Positions 17,992 through 29,291 are shown, counted from the stretch's first letter. The stretch is 64,000 nucleotides of DNA from DASUPK01 sp963831605 (GCA_963831605.1 CAWHQR010000008.1:186001-250000), one strand, 5' to 3'. Translations and numbers: made by a program. The notes: generated by a model from the sequence alone, not told the origin.

Positions 17992-18192
17992 ATGAAGAAC
18001 GAGATTCGAAGGCTGCGCACGGACCTCGGGCTCTCGCAGGAGCGGCTGGCGACGGAGATGGACGTCTCCCGTCAGACGATCAACTCGATCGAGACGGAGC
18101 GCTACACGCCGTCACTTCCCCTGGCGATCGCCCTGGCGCGCTACTTCGACAAACCAGTCGAGGAGGTATTTCATGGAGATGGCCATTCCTGA
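17992..18192 (+). CDS. Small XRE-family helix-turn-helix regulator
   Basis: This 66-residue protein is essentially a single HTH domain: IRRLRTDLGLSQERLATEM, then DVSRQTINSIETERYTPSLP. It lacks any sensor domain. It resembles the small YozG/YgzD-type regulators often co-encoded with a membrane protein. The start ATG at 17992 gives KNEIRRLR directly and lies one base after the palindrome. Its last 20 bases overlap the following membrane gene, so the two are coupled. The likely role is repression of its own two-gene operon. Confidence 0.88.
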   Translation: MKNEIRRLRTDLGLSQERLATEMDVSRQTINSIETERYTPSLPLAIALARYFDKPVEEVFHGDGHS

Positions 18193-18589
18193 GACAAAGC
18201 ACACGAGGCATTCCCTCTACCGCGGCCGCTGGCTGCCGGTCTGGAGCATGTCGCTGGGCGTCGTGCTCTCGGTGGCGATCGTGATCGGCGGCAATCTCAC
18301 GGCGGGGCTGATCAATCTCGGCGTGTTCGCGCTGTTCTCGGCGTTCTTCTACTTCGGCGCCGGCAACGAGACGGTCGGCGGGATCGCCGCCCCTCGCCGC
18401 GATGAGCGCTGGGAGATGATCCACGAGCGGGCCATGGTGTTCGCCGGGACGGTCATCGTCCTGGGCCTGATCGCCGCATGGGTGGTCGACCTGGCAAATG
18501 GAAACGACGGCAGCCCGTACAGCGAGATCTTCGCCGGCGGCACGATCGCGTATTTCGCGACGGCGCTGTGGCTGCGGTCTCGCTCCTAG
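18173..18589 (+). CDS. DUF2178-like membrane protein paired with the XRE regulator
   Basis: This 138-residue protein has about four hydrophobic segments (VWSMSLGVVLSVAIVIGG; GLINLGVFALFSAFFYFGA; AMVFAGTVIVLGLIAAWVV; FAGGTIAYFATALWL). A cytoplasmic stretch reading DERWEMIHERAM is typical of DUF2178 proteins, in my recollection. Function is unknown; the family is repeatedly found next to small XRE regulators. The start overlaps the regulator gene by 20 bases; a second ATG two codons later (18179) is possible. Its TAG interlocks with the TAG of arfB on the other strand (CTAG). Confidence 0.75.
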   Translation: MEMAIPETKHTRHSLYRGRWLPVWSMSLGVVLSVAIVIGGNLTAGLINLGVFALFSAFFYFGAGNETVGGIAAPRRDERWEMIHERAMVFAGTVIVLGLIAAWVVDLANGNDGSPYSEIFAGGTIAYFATALWLRSRS

Positions 18590-18999
18590 TCCTCGCTCGG
18601 CGGCCTGCGTTGCGCCTTGCGCTGCGATCGTTGGCGCTTCTGCTGCAGCCGGCGCTCGCGGGCCGCGCGCGAGGGTTTGGTCGGGCGGCGCGGCTTCGGC
18701 CGCCGCAGCCCGGCCTCCAGCTTCTCGCGTAGCCGCTCCAGCGCCAGCTCGCGGTTGCGCGCCTGGCTGCGGGCGTCCTGGGCGACGGCGGTGACCCTTT
18801 CGCCGAGCTTGCGCTTGAGCTGCGACCGCTGCCGCGCGCTGAGCGCCTCGGAGCCGTCGACGTCGAAGACGGCCTCGATCCGCGAGGAGGTCACGTTCGC
18901 ATGTTGGCCCCCCGGGCCCGATGATCGGCTGGCGCGCAGACGAATCTCGTCAAGTGGGATCACCGTATTCTCTGCGACCCGGATGCCCTGATCGTCCAT
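18586..18999 (-). CDS. arfB: Alternative ribosome-rescue factor ArfB (peptidyl-tRNA hydrolase)
   Basis: This stop-codon-independent release factor frees ribosomes stalled at the end of broken mRNAs. The catalytic loop is SSGPGGQHANVTSSRIEAVF with the GGQ near residue 31, as in release factors. The C-terminal tail of about 45 residues is very basic (RRPKPRRPTKPSRAARERRL...), as needed to enter the empty mRNA channel. At 137 residues it is of family length. It is convergent with the upstream membrane gene and divergent from ahcY. The window also carries tmRNA, SmpB and RF2, so the cell has at least two rescue routes. Confidence 0.92.
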   Translation of the reverse strand: MDDQGIRVAENTVIPLDEIRLRASRSSGPGGQHANVTSSRIEAVFDVDGSEALSARQRSQLKRKLGERVTAVAQDARSQARNRELALERLREKLEAGLRRPKPRRPTKPSRAARERRLQQKRQRSQRKAQRRPPSED

Positions 19000-19067
19000 G
19001 TCCTCACGGTAGGGGGTGGTCCCGCTACCTTGGCATTCTCAACTGCGACCAGGAGAGAAACCACGCG

Positions 19068-20549
19068 ATGAGCACCACCACCAGCCCACCCACCACGACC
19101 GGCCTCGACTTCAAGGTCGCCGATCTGTCCCTGGCCGAGTTCGGCCGCAAGGAGATCCGGCTGGCCCAGCACGAAATGCCGGGCCTGATGGCGACGCGCG
19201 AGGAGTTCGGGGATTCGAAGCCGCTGCAGGGCGCTCGGATCACGGGATCGCTCCACATGACGATCCAGACGGCGGTGCTGATCGAGACGCTCATCGCGCT
19301 CGGAGCGGAGGTCCGCTGGGCGAGCTGCAACATCTTCTCGACGCAGGACCACGCCGCCGCCGCGATCGCTGTGGGCCCTGATGGCACACCCGACGATCCC
19401 AAGGGCATCTCCGTCTTCGCCTGGAAGGGCGAGACGCTGGCTGAGTACTGGTGGTGCGCCGACCAGGCCCTCACCTGGCCCGAGCCCGGCCCGAACGGAG
19501 AGACCGGCTGCAACATGCTGCTCGACGATGGCGGGGACGCGACACTGCTGATTCATCTCGGCGTCGAGTACGAGGCCGCCGGCGCCGTGCCGGGCGACGA
19601 GACGGCCGGCTCCGAGGAGGAGAAGGTGATCCTCCAGCTGCTCCGCGACAGCATCGCCGCCCAACCACAGCGCTTCACCGAGATGGCGCGGGGCATCAAG
19701 GGGGTCACCGAGGAGACGACCACCGGCGTCGTCCGCCTCTACGAGCGCCAGACGAACGGCACCCTGCTGTTCCCGGCGATCAACGTCAACGACTCCGTCA
19801 CCAAGTCGAAGTTCGACAACATCTACGGCTGTCGCCATTCGCTGATCGACGGCATCAACCGGGCGACCGACGTGATGATCGGCGGCAAGACCGCCGTCAT
19901 CTGCGGCTTCGGCGATGTGGGCAAGGGTTGCGCAGAGTCGCTGCGCGGCCAGGGCGCCCGGGTGATCGTCACCGAGATCGACCCGATCTGCGCGCTCCAA
20001 GCCGCAATGCAGGGCTATGAGGTTCGCGCTCTCGAGAGCGTCCTCGTCGAGGGCGACGTCTTCGTCACCGCCACCGGCAACAGGGACGTGATCACCGTCG
20101 ACCACATGGCCGCGATGAAGCATCAGGCGATCGTCGGCAACATCGGGCACTTCGACGACGAGATCCAGATGGCCGCCCTCGAGCAGGTCGACGGCATCGA
20201 GCGGATCAACATCAAGCCGCAGGTGGACGAGTGGCGCTTCCCGGACGGCCACTCGATCATCGTGCTCTCGGAGGGCCGGCTGCTCAATCTCGGCAACGCG
20301 ACGGGCCACCCGAGCTTCGTGATGTCGAACTCGTTCACCAACCAGGTGATCGCCCAGATCGAGCTGTTCGGCAAGGCGGAGGCGTACGGCAAGGAGGTCC
20401 ACGTGCTGCCCAAGCATTTGGACGAGAAGGTCGCCCGCCTTCACCTCGACGCGCTCGGGGTCGAGCTCACCGAGCTGAAGCCCGAGCAGGCCTCCTACAT
20501 CGGTGTGCCGGTCGAGGGCCCCTACAAGAGCGATCAGTACCGGTACTAG
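19068..20549 (+). CDS. ahcY: Adenosylhomocysteinase (S-adenosyl-L-homocysteine hydrolase)
   Basis: This enzyme splits S-adenosylhomocysteine to adenosine and homocysteine, keeping methyltransferases free of product inhibition. It uses tightly bound NAD; the Rossmann motif is CGFGDVGKGCAESLRGQGA. Other hallmarks are GSLHMTIQTAVLIETL, CNIFSTQDHAAAAI, NVNDSVTKSKFDN and the C-terminal PYKSDQYRY. The length is 493 residues, with the extra internal segment (about 40 residues) of the longer bacterial/eukaryotic type. The ATG has an AGGAGAG ribosome binding site ten bases upstream. I see no SAH-riboswitch consensus in the short leader. Confidence 0.97.
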   Translation: MSTTTSPPTTTGLDFKVADLSLAEFGRKEIRLAQHEMPGLMATREEFGDSKPLQGARITGSLHMTIQTAVLIETLIALGAEVRWASCNIFSTQDHAAAAIAVGPDGTPDDPKGISVFAWKGETLAEYWWCADQALTWPEPGPNGETGCNMLLDDGGDATLLIHLGVEYEAAGAVPGDETAGSEEEKVILQLLRDSIAAQPQRFTEMARGIKGVTEETTTGVVRLYERQTNGTLLFPAINVNDSVTKSKFDNIYGCRHSLIDGINRATDVMIGGKTAVICGFGDVGKGCAESLRGQGARVIVTEIDPICALQAAMQGYEVRALESVLVEGDVFVTATGNRDVITVDHMAAMKHQAIVGNIGHFDDEIQMAALEQVDGIERINIKPQVDEWRFPDGHSIIVLSEGRLLNLGNATGHPSFVMSNSFTNQVIAQIELFGKAEAYGKEVHVLPKHLDEKVARLHLDALGVELTELKPEQASYIGVPVEGPYKSDQYRY

Positions 20550-20589
20550 GTTCTTCCAGCCCCGTATACGCAGGGCAGAAAGAGGGAGA

Positions 20590-21945
20590 ATGTTCGGCGG
20601 GATGCCAGTGAGGATGCGAGTCGCGCTCGTGGTGGGGTGCCTGATCGCCGTGTTGGCGACGGCGGCGCGCGCCGACGCCGCCGTGACCCTGCAGCCGGTC
20701 GGGACCTTCAACGACCCGACCAACATCGCCTCTCCGCCCGGGGACCCGCGGCTGTTCGTCGTCGAGCGAGCGGGGACGATCGAGGTGGTCCACGGCGGGA
20801 CCATTTCGCAGTTCCTGAACATCAGCTCGATGGTCAGGGTCATCGGCGAGCAGGGCCTGCTCTCGATGGCCTTCGACCCCCACTACGCCACGAACGGCCT
20901 CTTCTACGTCTTCTTCACCGACAACGGCACGGGCGGCGCGGGGGTCGGCGACAGCCACGTGGACGAGTTCAAGGTCTCGAAGAATCCCAACGTCGCCAAT
21001 CCGGCAAGCCTCCGGCAGGTGCTGACGATCGATCGTCCGGACAGCGGGACCACCAACCACAACGGCGGCCAGCTGCAGTTCGGCAAGGATGGCCTGCTCT
21101 ACATCTCGGTCGGCGACGATGCGAACGGCGCGAACGCCCAGAGTCTCGGCAACCCGTACGGGAAGATCCTGAGAATCAATCCGCATGGAGCGGGCAGCGG
21201 AGTGCACGAGATCCCCAGAACCAACCCGTTCCGGGCGAGCCCGACGCCGGAGATCTGGAGCATCGGGCTGCGAAATCCGTTCCGCTTCTCCTTCGACCAC
21301 GCCACGGGAAACCTCGTGATCGCGGACGTGGGGCAGGGCACCTGGGAGGAGATCGATCTCAGCCCGAGCTCGCGGGGCCTCGCGCGGGGCACCAACTTCG
21401 GCTGGCCGAACTGCGAGGGGTTCGCCAACCAGAACACCTCGGATCCATGCTCGTTCCCGGGCGCCACCCTGCCGGTATTCGCCTATCCGCACGATGACCC
21501 GGGCGGAGATGCCGCAACCGGCTGCGCGATCATCGGCGGGTTCGTGTACCGCGGCAGCCAGATACCCCAGCTGTCCGGTCGATATCTCTACACGGACTAC
21601 TGCCACGGTCAGCTTCGCTCGATTCAGCTCGGGCTCCCGCTCGCTTCGGGTGATCGGGCCGAGACCCCACCCGGAGCCCTCGACGGTCCCCAGTCATTCG
21701 GCGAGGACTCGAGCTGCAACCTCTACGTGACCAACGGCGACACGGTGGACAAGATCACCGGCTCGGGGTCAGGTGCGTCGGTCTGCCGGTCGAGCCGCGT
21801 CTCATGCGGGAAATGTCCGCCGGGCAAGAAGGGCAGGAAGTGCAGGCACAGGCACAAGAAGAAGCGAGCCCTCGAGTTGAAGAAGAAGCACAAGAAGCAC
21901 AAGAAGTGCAAGAAGCACCATAAGAAGCGGAAGGGGAAGAAGTAA
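20590..21945 (+). CDS. Secreted PQQ-type sugar dehydrogenase (glucose/sorbosone dehydrogenase) with Lys/Cys tail
   Basis: This is a six-bladed beta-propeller of the GSDH family, which oxidises aldoses with PQQ or a related cofactor outside the cell. The signal peptide is RMRVALVVGCLIAVLATAARADA. Family blocks include NIASPPGDPRLFVVERAGTI, GLLSMAFDPHYATNG, TNHNGGQLQFGKDGLLYISV and SIGLRNPFRFSFD. The last 50 residues are an extremely basic tail with regularly placed Cys and His (KCRHRHKKKR, then KKHKKCKKHHKKRK). Two other secreted proteins in this window have similar tails. An alternative start lies four codons in, at 20602. Exact substrate and cofactor are not certain. Confidence 0.85.
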   Translation: MFGGMPVRMRVALVVGCLIAVLATAARADAAVTLQPVGTFNDPTNIASPPGDPRLFVVERAGTIEVVHGGTISQFLNISSMVRVIGEQGLLSMAFDPHYATNGLFYVFFTDNGTGGAGVGDSHVDEFKVSKNPNVANPASLRQVLTIDRPDSGTTNHNGGQLQFGKDGLLYISVGDDANGANAQSLGNPYGKILRINPHGAGSGVHEIPRTNPFRASPTPEIWSIGLRNPFRFSFDHATGNLVIADVGQGTWEEIDLSPSSRGLARGTNFGWPNCEGFANQNTSDPCSFPGATLPVFAYPHDDPGGDAATGCAIIGGFVYRGSQIPQLSGRYLYTDYCHGQLRSIQLGLPLASGDRAETPPGALDGPQSFGEDSSCNLYVTNGDTVDKITGSGSGASVCRSSRVSCGKCPPGKKGRKCRHRHKKKRALELKKKHKKHKKCKKHHKKRKGKK

Positions 21946-21971
21946 GAAAGCCCAACCAGCCTGAGCACCGC

Positions 21972-22712
21972 CTGACCCGCCGCCAGGCCCTCGGGATCGC
22001 CGGGGCGGCCGGTACCGCGGCGGTGCTCGGCGGCGGCGCCGCGAAGCTGCTCTCGCACATGGCGGAGGAGCCGGAACAGGTGACGGCCGCCACGGCGGCG
22101 CGCTCGTGCAAGCTCACTCCCGAGGTGACGGAGGGCCCGTTCTATGTCGCCCTGGACCGGATTCGGAAGGACATCACGGAGGGCAGGCCCGGCGTGCCGC
22201 TCACCCTCAAGCTCCGAGTCGTCGACGTGAGGAAGTGCGCTCCGATCCGCGGCGCGGCCGTCGACATCTGGCATTGCGACGCGGGCGGGCTCTACTCCGA
22301 CGAATCCTCGAACGGGACCGCCGGCCAGACCTATCTGCGCGGCGTCCAGCTCACCAACAGGAAGGGCTTCGCCACGATCAGGACCGTCTACCCCGGTCAC
22401 TACACGGGACGCGCCACCCACATCCACATCAAGGTCCACATCGGGGGCAAGGCCCGGAACGGCACGCTGCGTGCCGGCCACGTCTCGCACACCGGACAGC
22501 TCTTCTTCGCCGAGTCCGCGAACTCGAACGTCTACGCGCTCGCTCCATACAGCTCGGATAGCGCCCCTCGGACGCTCAACGCCTCGGACAGCATCTACGC
22601 GCAGGCTGGCGGGACGAGGTCCGAGGTCAGCCTCAGCGGGAGCGCCGGGTCGGGCTTCGTCGGCACGATCGTGCTCGGCGTCAACCCGAAGGCAACTCCC
22701 GCCGCCGTCTGA
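21972..22712 (+). CDS. Tat-exported intradiol ring-cleavage dioxygenase
   Basis: This is an extracellular relative of catechol/protocatechuate dioxygenases, which open aromatic rings with non-haem Fe(III). The ligand pattern is present: LTPEVTEGPFYV, WHCDAGGLYSD (first Tyr), and YPGHYTGRATHIHIKV (second Tyr and two His). A twin-arginine signal, TRRQALGIAGAAGTAAVLGG, lies at the N-terminus. The first ordinary start codon (GTG at 22023) would remove the Arg pair. The only initiator-like codon upstream is CTG at 21972, which directly precedes the motif; a stop at 21921 bounds the frame. The start is therefore uncertain, but the coding region is not. The PQQ dehydrogenase gene ends 26 bases earlier. 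Confidence 0.8.
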   Translation: MTRRQALGIAGAAGTAAVLGGGAAKLLSHMAEEPEQVTAATAARSCKLTPEVTEGPFYVALDRIRKDITEGRPGVPLTLKLRVVDVRKCAPIRGAAVDIWHCDAGGLYSDESSNGTAGQTYLRGVQLTNRKGFATIRTVYPGHYTGRATHIHIKVHIGGKARNGTLRAGHVSHTGQLFFAESANSNVYALAPYSSDSAPRTLNASDSIYAQAGGTRSEVSLSGSAGSGFVGTIVLGVNPKATPAAV

Positions 22713-22726
22713 GAACCTGTCGCCCG

Positions 22727-23770
22727 ATGAGAGCGATGATCCTGGCGGCGGGGCTGGGCACGCGGCTGCGACCGCTCACCCACGTGATGCCGAAGCCGGT
22801 GGCGCCGGTGCTGAACAGGCCGATCGTGGCCTGGATCGCCGACCTGCTCGCGAAGCATGGCTTCGAGGACGTCGTCACCAACCTCTCCTATCTGCCCGAG
22901 CAGATCCGCGAGGCGCTCGGCGACGGCTCGTCCTTCGGCCTGCGGGTCTCCTACAGCGAGGAGCCCGAGCCCCTCGGGACCGCCGGAGGGGTCGGCAAGG
23001 TCCGCGACTTCCTGGGCGAGACCGAGTCCTTCCTGATCATCTCCGGCGATGCGCTCACCGACATCGACCTGAGCGCGATGCGGCGGGCACACGAGGCCAA
23101 TGTCGAGCGCGGGGCGATCCTCACCATCGCCACCAAGCGCGTCGATGACACCACCCAGTTCGGTGTCGTGATCACGGGCGACGACGGGCGGGTCCAGGGT
23201 TTCCAGGAGAAGCCGGAACCTGCGGAGGCGCTGTCGGATCTGGCCAACTGCGGCATCTACATGTTCAGCCGGGAGATCTTCGAACACTTTCCGCCGCCCG
23301 GCCACCACAGCCCCGCGGGCGACGAGGACCAGCCACCGGGGTTCGTCGACTGGGCGATGGATGTCTTCCCGGCGCTGCTGGACGGCGACGTGCCGTTCTA
23401 CTCGCACGAGATCGACGCCTACTGGAACGACATCGGGTCAATCAGCGAGTTCGTGCAGGGCAACCTGGACGCTCTCGCAGGCGCGGTCGGGATCGAGCCG
23501 CCGGCTCCGGCGGTCGAGGACGGGGTCTATGCCGGGGACGGTTCTGACCTCGACGGAGTCAAGGTCAAGCGGCCGGTCCTGATCGGATCCGGATGCCACG
23601 TGGGCACCGGGGCGGACGTTCACGGCCCGGTGGTGATCGGCGACGGCTGCCGAATCGGAGCCGGTGCCATGTTGCGCGACTGCGTGGTGCTCCCAGGCTC
23701 GGAGGTCCTCGCCGGAGGGCTCGTCGTCGGCGGCCTCTACGGCGTCGATGCCGACCGGCCCCTCGGCTGA
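22727..23770 (+). CDS. Sugar-phosphate nucleotidyltransferase (mannose-1-phosphate guanylyltransferase-like)
   Basis: This 347-residue enzyme activates a sugar 1-phosphate with an NTP. The N-terminal motif is ILAAGLGTRLRPLTHVMPKP, the metal/nucleotide Asp is in FLIISGDALTD, and EKPEPAEAL is the sugar-contact motif. Residues 265-345 form left-handed beta-helix repeats (IGSGCHVGTGADVHGPVVIGD). It resembles the nucleotidyltransferase half of the fusion at 7240 but is a separate gene. Its similarity to ManC-like proteins suggests GDP-mannose formation, though glucose-1-phosphate activity cannot be excluded. It starts 14 bases after the dioxygenase gene. Confidence 0.88.
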   Translation: MRAMILAAGLGTRLRPLTHVMPKPVAPVLNRPIVAWIADLLAKHGFEDVVTNLSYLPEQIREALGDGSSFGLRVSYSEEPEPLGTAGGVGKVRDFLGETESFLIISGDALTDIDLSAMRRAHEANVERGAILTIATKRVDDTTQFGVVITGDDGRVQGFQEKPEPAEALSDLANCGIYMFSREIFEHFPPPGHHSPAGDEDQPPGFVDWAMDVFPALLDGDVPFYSHEIDAYWNDIGSISEFVQGNLDALAGAVGIEPPAPAVEDGVYAGDGSDLDGVKVKRPVLIGSGCHVGTGADVHGPVVIGDGCRIGAGAMLRDCVVLPGSEVLAGGLVVGGLYGVDADRPLG

Positions 23771-23780
23771 GGGCCGCCCC

Positions 23781-24248
23781 TCAGGACTGCAGCTCCCGGA
23801 TCACGTCGTCCGCCCACGGGTTGTCGCCGACGCCCTCCTGGTCGCAGACGATCTTCTCGCCGTCGGAGAACTCGAGCGTGAGGCGGGTCGTGGTCTGCAT
23901 ACGCTCGGTGGAGGCCCTGATTCCGGCTCGATCCCAGGACGCGGACTCCTCCTTGATCTTCACTCCGCTGCGTCCGGGCTTGTACTTGAAGGCATAGAGC
24001 CTCTCCGGCGTGACCGCCAGCATGAACTGGCCGGGCAGGCCGCCCGCCTTCTTCTTGCCCATCATGGCGGCGGCGCCGTAGGCGAGGGCGCCCACCTGGG
24101 CCTTCGAGATCGCCATCTTCGTGCCGGCTCCCGTGGGGCGGAAGGCGCCGACCGCGAGCACCTCACCGTCCACATGGGGCTCGACGGAGGCCCGGTACTT
24201 CCCTCGCCATTCCTCCGCCACCTCCGGACTGATGTCGAATCGCCCCAT
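23781..24248 (-). CDS. Conserved hypothetical protein, 155 residues
   Basis: I do not recognise the family. The protein has no signal peptide. It begins GRFDISPEVAEEWRGKYRAS and contains an Ala/Gly-rich stretch (ALAYGAAAMMGKKKAGGLPG) that is weakly hydrophobic. The second half (FMLAVTPERLYAFKYKPG, then LTLEFSDGEKIVCDQEG) has the beta-rich look of a PH-like domain. It is convergent with the nucleotidyltransferase gene and divergent from comF. Codon use matches the neighbours, so it is likely a genuine gene. Confidence 0.7.
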   Translation of the reverse strand: MGRFDISPEVAEEWRGKYRASVEPHVDGEVLAVGAFRPTGAGTKMAISKAQVGALAYGAAAMMGKKKAGGLPGQFMLAVTPERLYAFKYKPGRSGVKIKEESASWDRAGIRASTERMQTTTRLTLEFSDGEKIVCDQEGVGDNPWADDVIRELQS

Positions 24249-24356
24249 CGCTGACTCCCCTCGGTCGTAGCCCCCTGTGTCGCGGATGAATCTACTCCTT
24301 GGCGATTCGCGCGCGACGCGCGACTCCGCCGGACGGACGCTCGTTCGATCGCCTCC

Positions 24357-24974
24357 CTGGTCGAGCAGCTCATCTCCCTCGCGGCGCCTCCGCTGTGCGC
24401 GGCCTGTGGGGCCGGCTGCGCCCCGGATGCGGTCCTGTGCGTGCGCTGCGCGGGCGAGCTCGCGACTGCGCCGCGAGTGATCGACCCCGGGCCGCCCGGC
24501 GTCGACCTCGCGGTCTCGGCGTCGCCGTTCGACGGGGCGGCCCGGCGCCTCGTCCACGGGCTCAAGTACGGGCGTCGCCTGGCGCTCGCCGGGGAGGCGG
24601 CGGCCACGATGCTGCGGGCGCTGCCGCCGCGGGAGGTTCGGGGGGCCGTGGTTCCGGTGCCCGTCGGGTGGTGGCGACGGGCCCGCCGTGGCTTCGACCC
24701 CGCGCAGGAGATCGCCCTGGCGTTCGCCATTCGTGCCCGCTTGCCGCTGGTCGAGTCTCTGGGGCGCGGGCGTGGTCGCCGGCAGGTGGGGCGCCGGAGA
24801 TCCGATCGGCTCGCGGACCCGCCCCGCGTGTGGGCGACGGCGGAGTGTCCGCGCACTGTTCTCCTGATCGATGACGTTTGGACGACTGGCGCGACACTCG
24901 AGGCGTGCGCCAAGGCCCTCCGCGGGGCCGGCACGCGGAGGGTCGTCGCCCTGACGCTCGCGCGCACCCTGTGA
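24357..24974 (+). CDS. comF: ComF family phosphoribosyltransferase-like protein
   Basis: ComF-type proteins are phosphoribosyltransferase-fold proteins linked to DNA uptake and fork repair in other bacteria. The PRPP-binding loop is TVLLIDDVWTTGATLEACAKAL, and the family block VPVPVGWWRRARRGFDPAQEIA is clear. The N-terminal zinc ribbon is also encoded (LCAACGAGCAPDAVLCVRC), but it lies upstream of the first ordinary start codon, GTG at 24441. Between the in-frame stop at 24252 and that GTG there is no ATG, GTG or TTG. CTG at 24357 is the best-placed initiator-like codon and is used here. A frameshift upstream is the alternative explanation. Confidence 0.78.
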   Translation: MVEQLISLAAPPLCAACGAGCAPDAVLCVRCAGELATAPRVIDPGPPGVDLAVSASPFDGAARRLVHGLKYGRRLALAGEAAATMLRALPPREVRGAVVPVPVGWWRRARRGFDPAQEIALAFAIRARLPLVESLGRGRGRRQVGRRRSDRLADPPRVWATAECPRTVLLIDDVWTTGATLEACAKALRGAGTRRVVALTLARTL

Positions 24975-24992
24975 TGTCAGTACGCTCGCTCG

Positions 24993-25994
24993 GTGGCAGG
25001 GAAGCTCAAGCTGGCAGTGGTGATCGCGATCCTCGGTGCCCTGGCCGTCAGCGCGCCGTCGGCGATTGCGAGCGGCCCTCGTCTGACCGTCCCCCAGAGC
25101 GATCTCGAGGCGGCCTTCAAGTGCCCGATCGACCCGACCAACGCAACGGTGACGCCGGTCATGTTCGTGACGGGAACGGGCGCGACCGGAGATCAGGGCT
25201 ATCTGATCGGCCAGGGTGCATTCGAGGCCTACGGCCATCCGGTCTGTTACGTGAACTTTCCGGACTTCACGACGGCTGACATCCAGATCTCCGTGCAATA
25301 CCTGGTCTACGGGCTACGCAAGGAGTTCGCACTGTCTCACCGCAAGGTCGCCGCGATCGGCATCAGCCAGGGAGGCCTCCTGCCGCGCTTCGCGCTCACC
25401 TATTGGCCCGATCTGCGTAGGAAGGTGAGCGATGTGGTCGCAGCCGCGGGCACCCAGCACGGCACGAACGTCGGCCTCGGCGGTTGCACCGCCAGCTCGC
25501 CATGCCCACCCGCGGACTGGCAACAGGGCAAGGGCTCCCACCTGCTGCGCGCCATCAACTCACAGCCGGACGAGACCCCAGGGAATGTCTCCTACACGAC
25601 GGTTCGCTCGCTCACCGACGAAACCGTCCAGCCGCAGGGCGGAAAGCACCCGACCTCCGCCCTCGACGGGGCGAGCAACATCCTCATCCAGGGGGTCTGC
25701 CCGGGCCGCATGACGTCCCATATCGGCACCGCGGTCGACTCGGTCACCTTCGCGGCATTCGTCGACGCAGTTGCCCACCCGGGCAAGGGGAAGAGCGGGG
25801 CGGCCAGGGTCTCCCGCTTTCCAGCCGACGTCTGCTCGCACCCCTATGCGCCTGGGCTGAACGAGGCGCAGACGACCCTCTTCCTGCAGGCCTCCGGGAG
25901 CATCATCGGCGGCAATCAGTCGACGGTCCCGAAGGTCCCGGCGGAGCCTCCGGTTCGCAAGGTCTTCAAGCGGGTGCCGGGCAAACGCCGCTGA
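24993..25994 (+). CDS. Secreted lipase (CalB-like triacylglycerol lipase)
   Basis: This 333-residue alpha/beta hydrolase resembles the actinobacterial lipases related to Candida antarctica lipase B. The signal peptide is AGKLKLAVVIAILGALAVSAPSAIA. VMFVTGTGATGDQGY holds the oxyanion region, and the nucleophile is in AIGISQGGLLPRFAL. The catalytic Asp probably lies in TVRSLTDETVQP and the His in MTSHIGTAVDS. The C-terminus is basic (VRKVFKRVPGKRR) but much milder than the Lys tails elsewhere. The start is GTG. It presumably releases fatty acids outside the cell. Confidence 0.82.
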   Translation: MAGKLKLAVVIAILGALAVSAPSAIASGPRLTVPQSDLEAAFKCPIDPTNATVTPVMFVTGTGATGDQGYLIGQGAFEAYGHPVCYVNFPDFTTADIQISVQYLVYGLRKEFALSHRKVAAIGISQGGLLPRFALTYWPDLRRKVSDVVAAAGTQHGTNVGLGGCTASSPCPPADWQQGKGSHLLRAINSQPDETPGNVSYTTVRSLTDETVQPQGGKHPTSALDGASNILIQGVCPGRMTSHIGTAVDSVTFAAFVDAVAHPGKGKSGAARVSRFPADVCSHPYAPGLNEAQTTLFLQASGSIIGGNQSTVPKVPAEPPVRKVFKRVPGKRR

Positions 25995-26064
25995 CGGTCC
26001 GGCTTGCCCCGACAGGAACGCGGGCGTAGCATCCAGATTCGCGAACCGACGGAAGGAGACCGCC

Positions 26065-26412
26065 GTGAGGATCGAGATCCGGGGCAAGAACCTGGAGGTG
26101 ACGGACGAGCTTCGCGAGGCGGTGGGGCAGCGATTCGCACGGGTTGGGAAGCAGGTCTCGGAGCTCGCCACCCTGGAGGTGGAGCTCGGCGAGGAGAAGA
26201 ACCCGCGTATCGCCGACCGGATGGTGGCCGAGGCGACGCTCCGGCTGAAGGGCGTCACGTTGCGCGCGAAGGAAGCCTCGCCGGACATGCTCCACTCGAT
26301 CCACGAGATGGCTGAGGACATCCGCCGCCAGGTCAAGAAGCATCGGGACAAGCGCCGCAAGCGCGAGATGACTCGCAAGCTGACGCAGCGTTTGCGGGGC
26401 GAGACGGCTTAG
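26065..26412 (+). CDS. hpf: Ribosome hibernation-promoting factor (short HPF/RaiA type)
   Basis: This small ribosome-binding protein (115 residues) blocks the decoding centre in stationary phase. It has the beta-alpha-beta-beta-beta-alpha pattern beginning RIEIRGKNLEVTDELREAVGQ and ending HSIHEMAEDIRRQVKKHRDK with a basic tail. It lacks the C-terminal dimerisation domain of the long HPF found in many Gram-positives. It lies 37 bases upstream of secA, a widely conserved arrangement. The GTG has a GGAGA ribosome binding site upstream. Confidence 0.88.
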   Translation: MRIEIRGKNLEVTDELREAVGQRFARVGKQVSELATLEVELGEEKNPRIADRMVAEATLRLKGVTLRAKEASPDMLHSIHEMAEDIRRQVKKHRDKRRKREMTRKLTQRLRGETA

Positions 26413-26449
26413 GCAGCCCGAGTACGGGCCGTCGCTAACCTAACCCCCA

Positions 26450-29290
<2,841 letters not shown>

Positions 29291-29291
29291 C

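Noticed and set aside
18960..19070. Possible SAH riboswitch upstream of ahcY
   Set aside because: The leader is short and I could not find the conserved core elements of the SAH riboswitch; only a normal ribosome binding site is visible.
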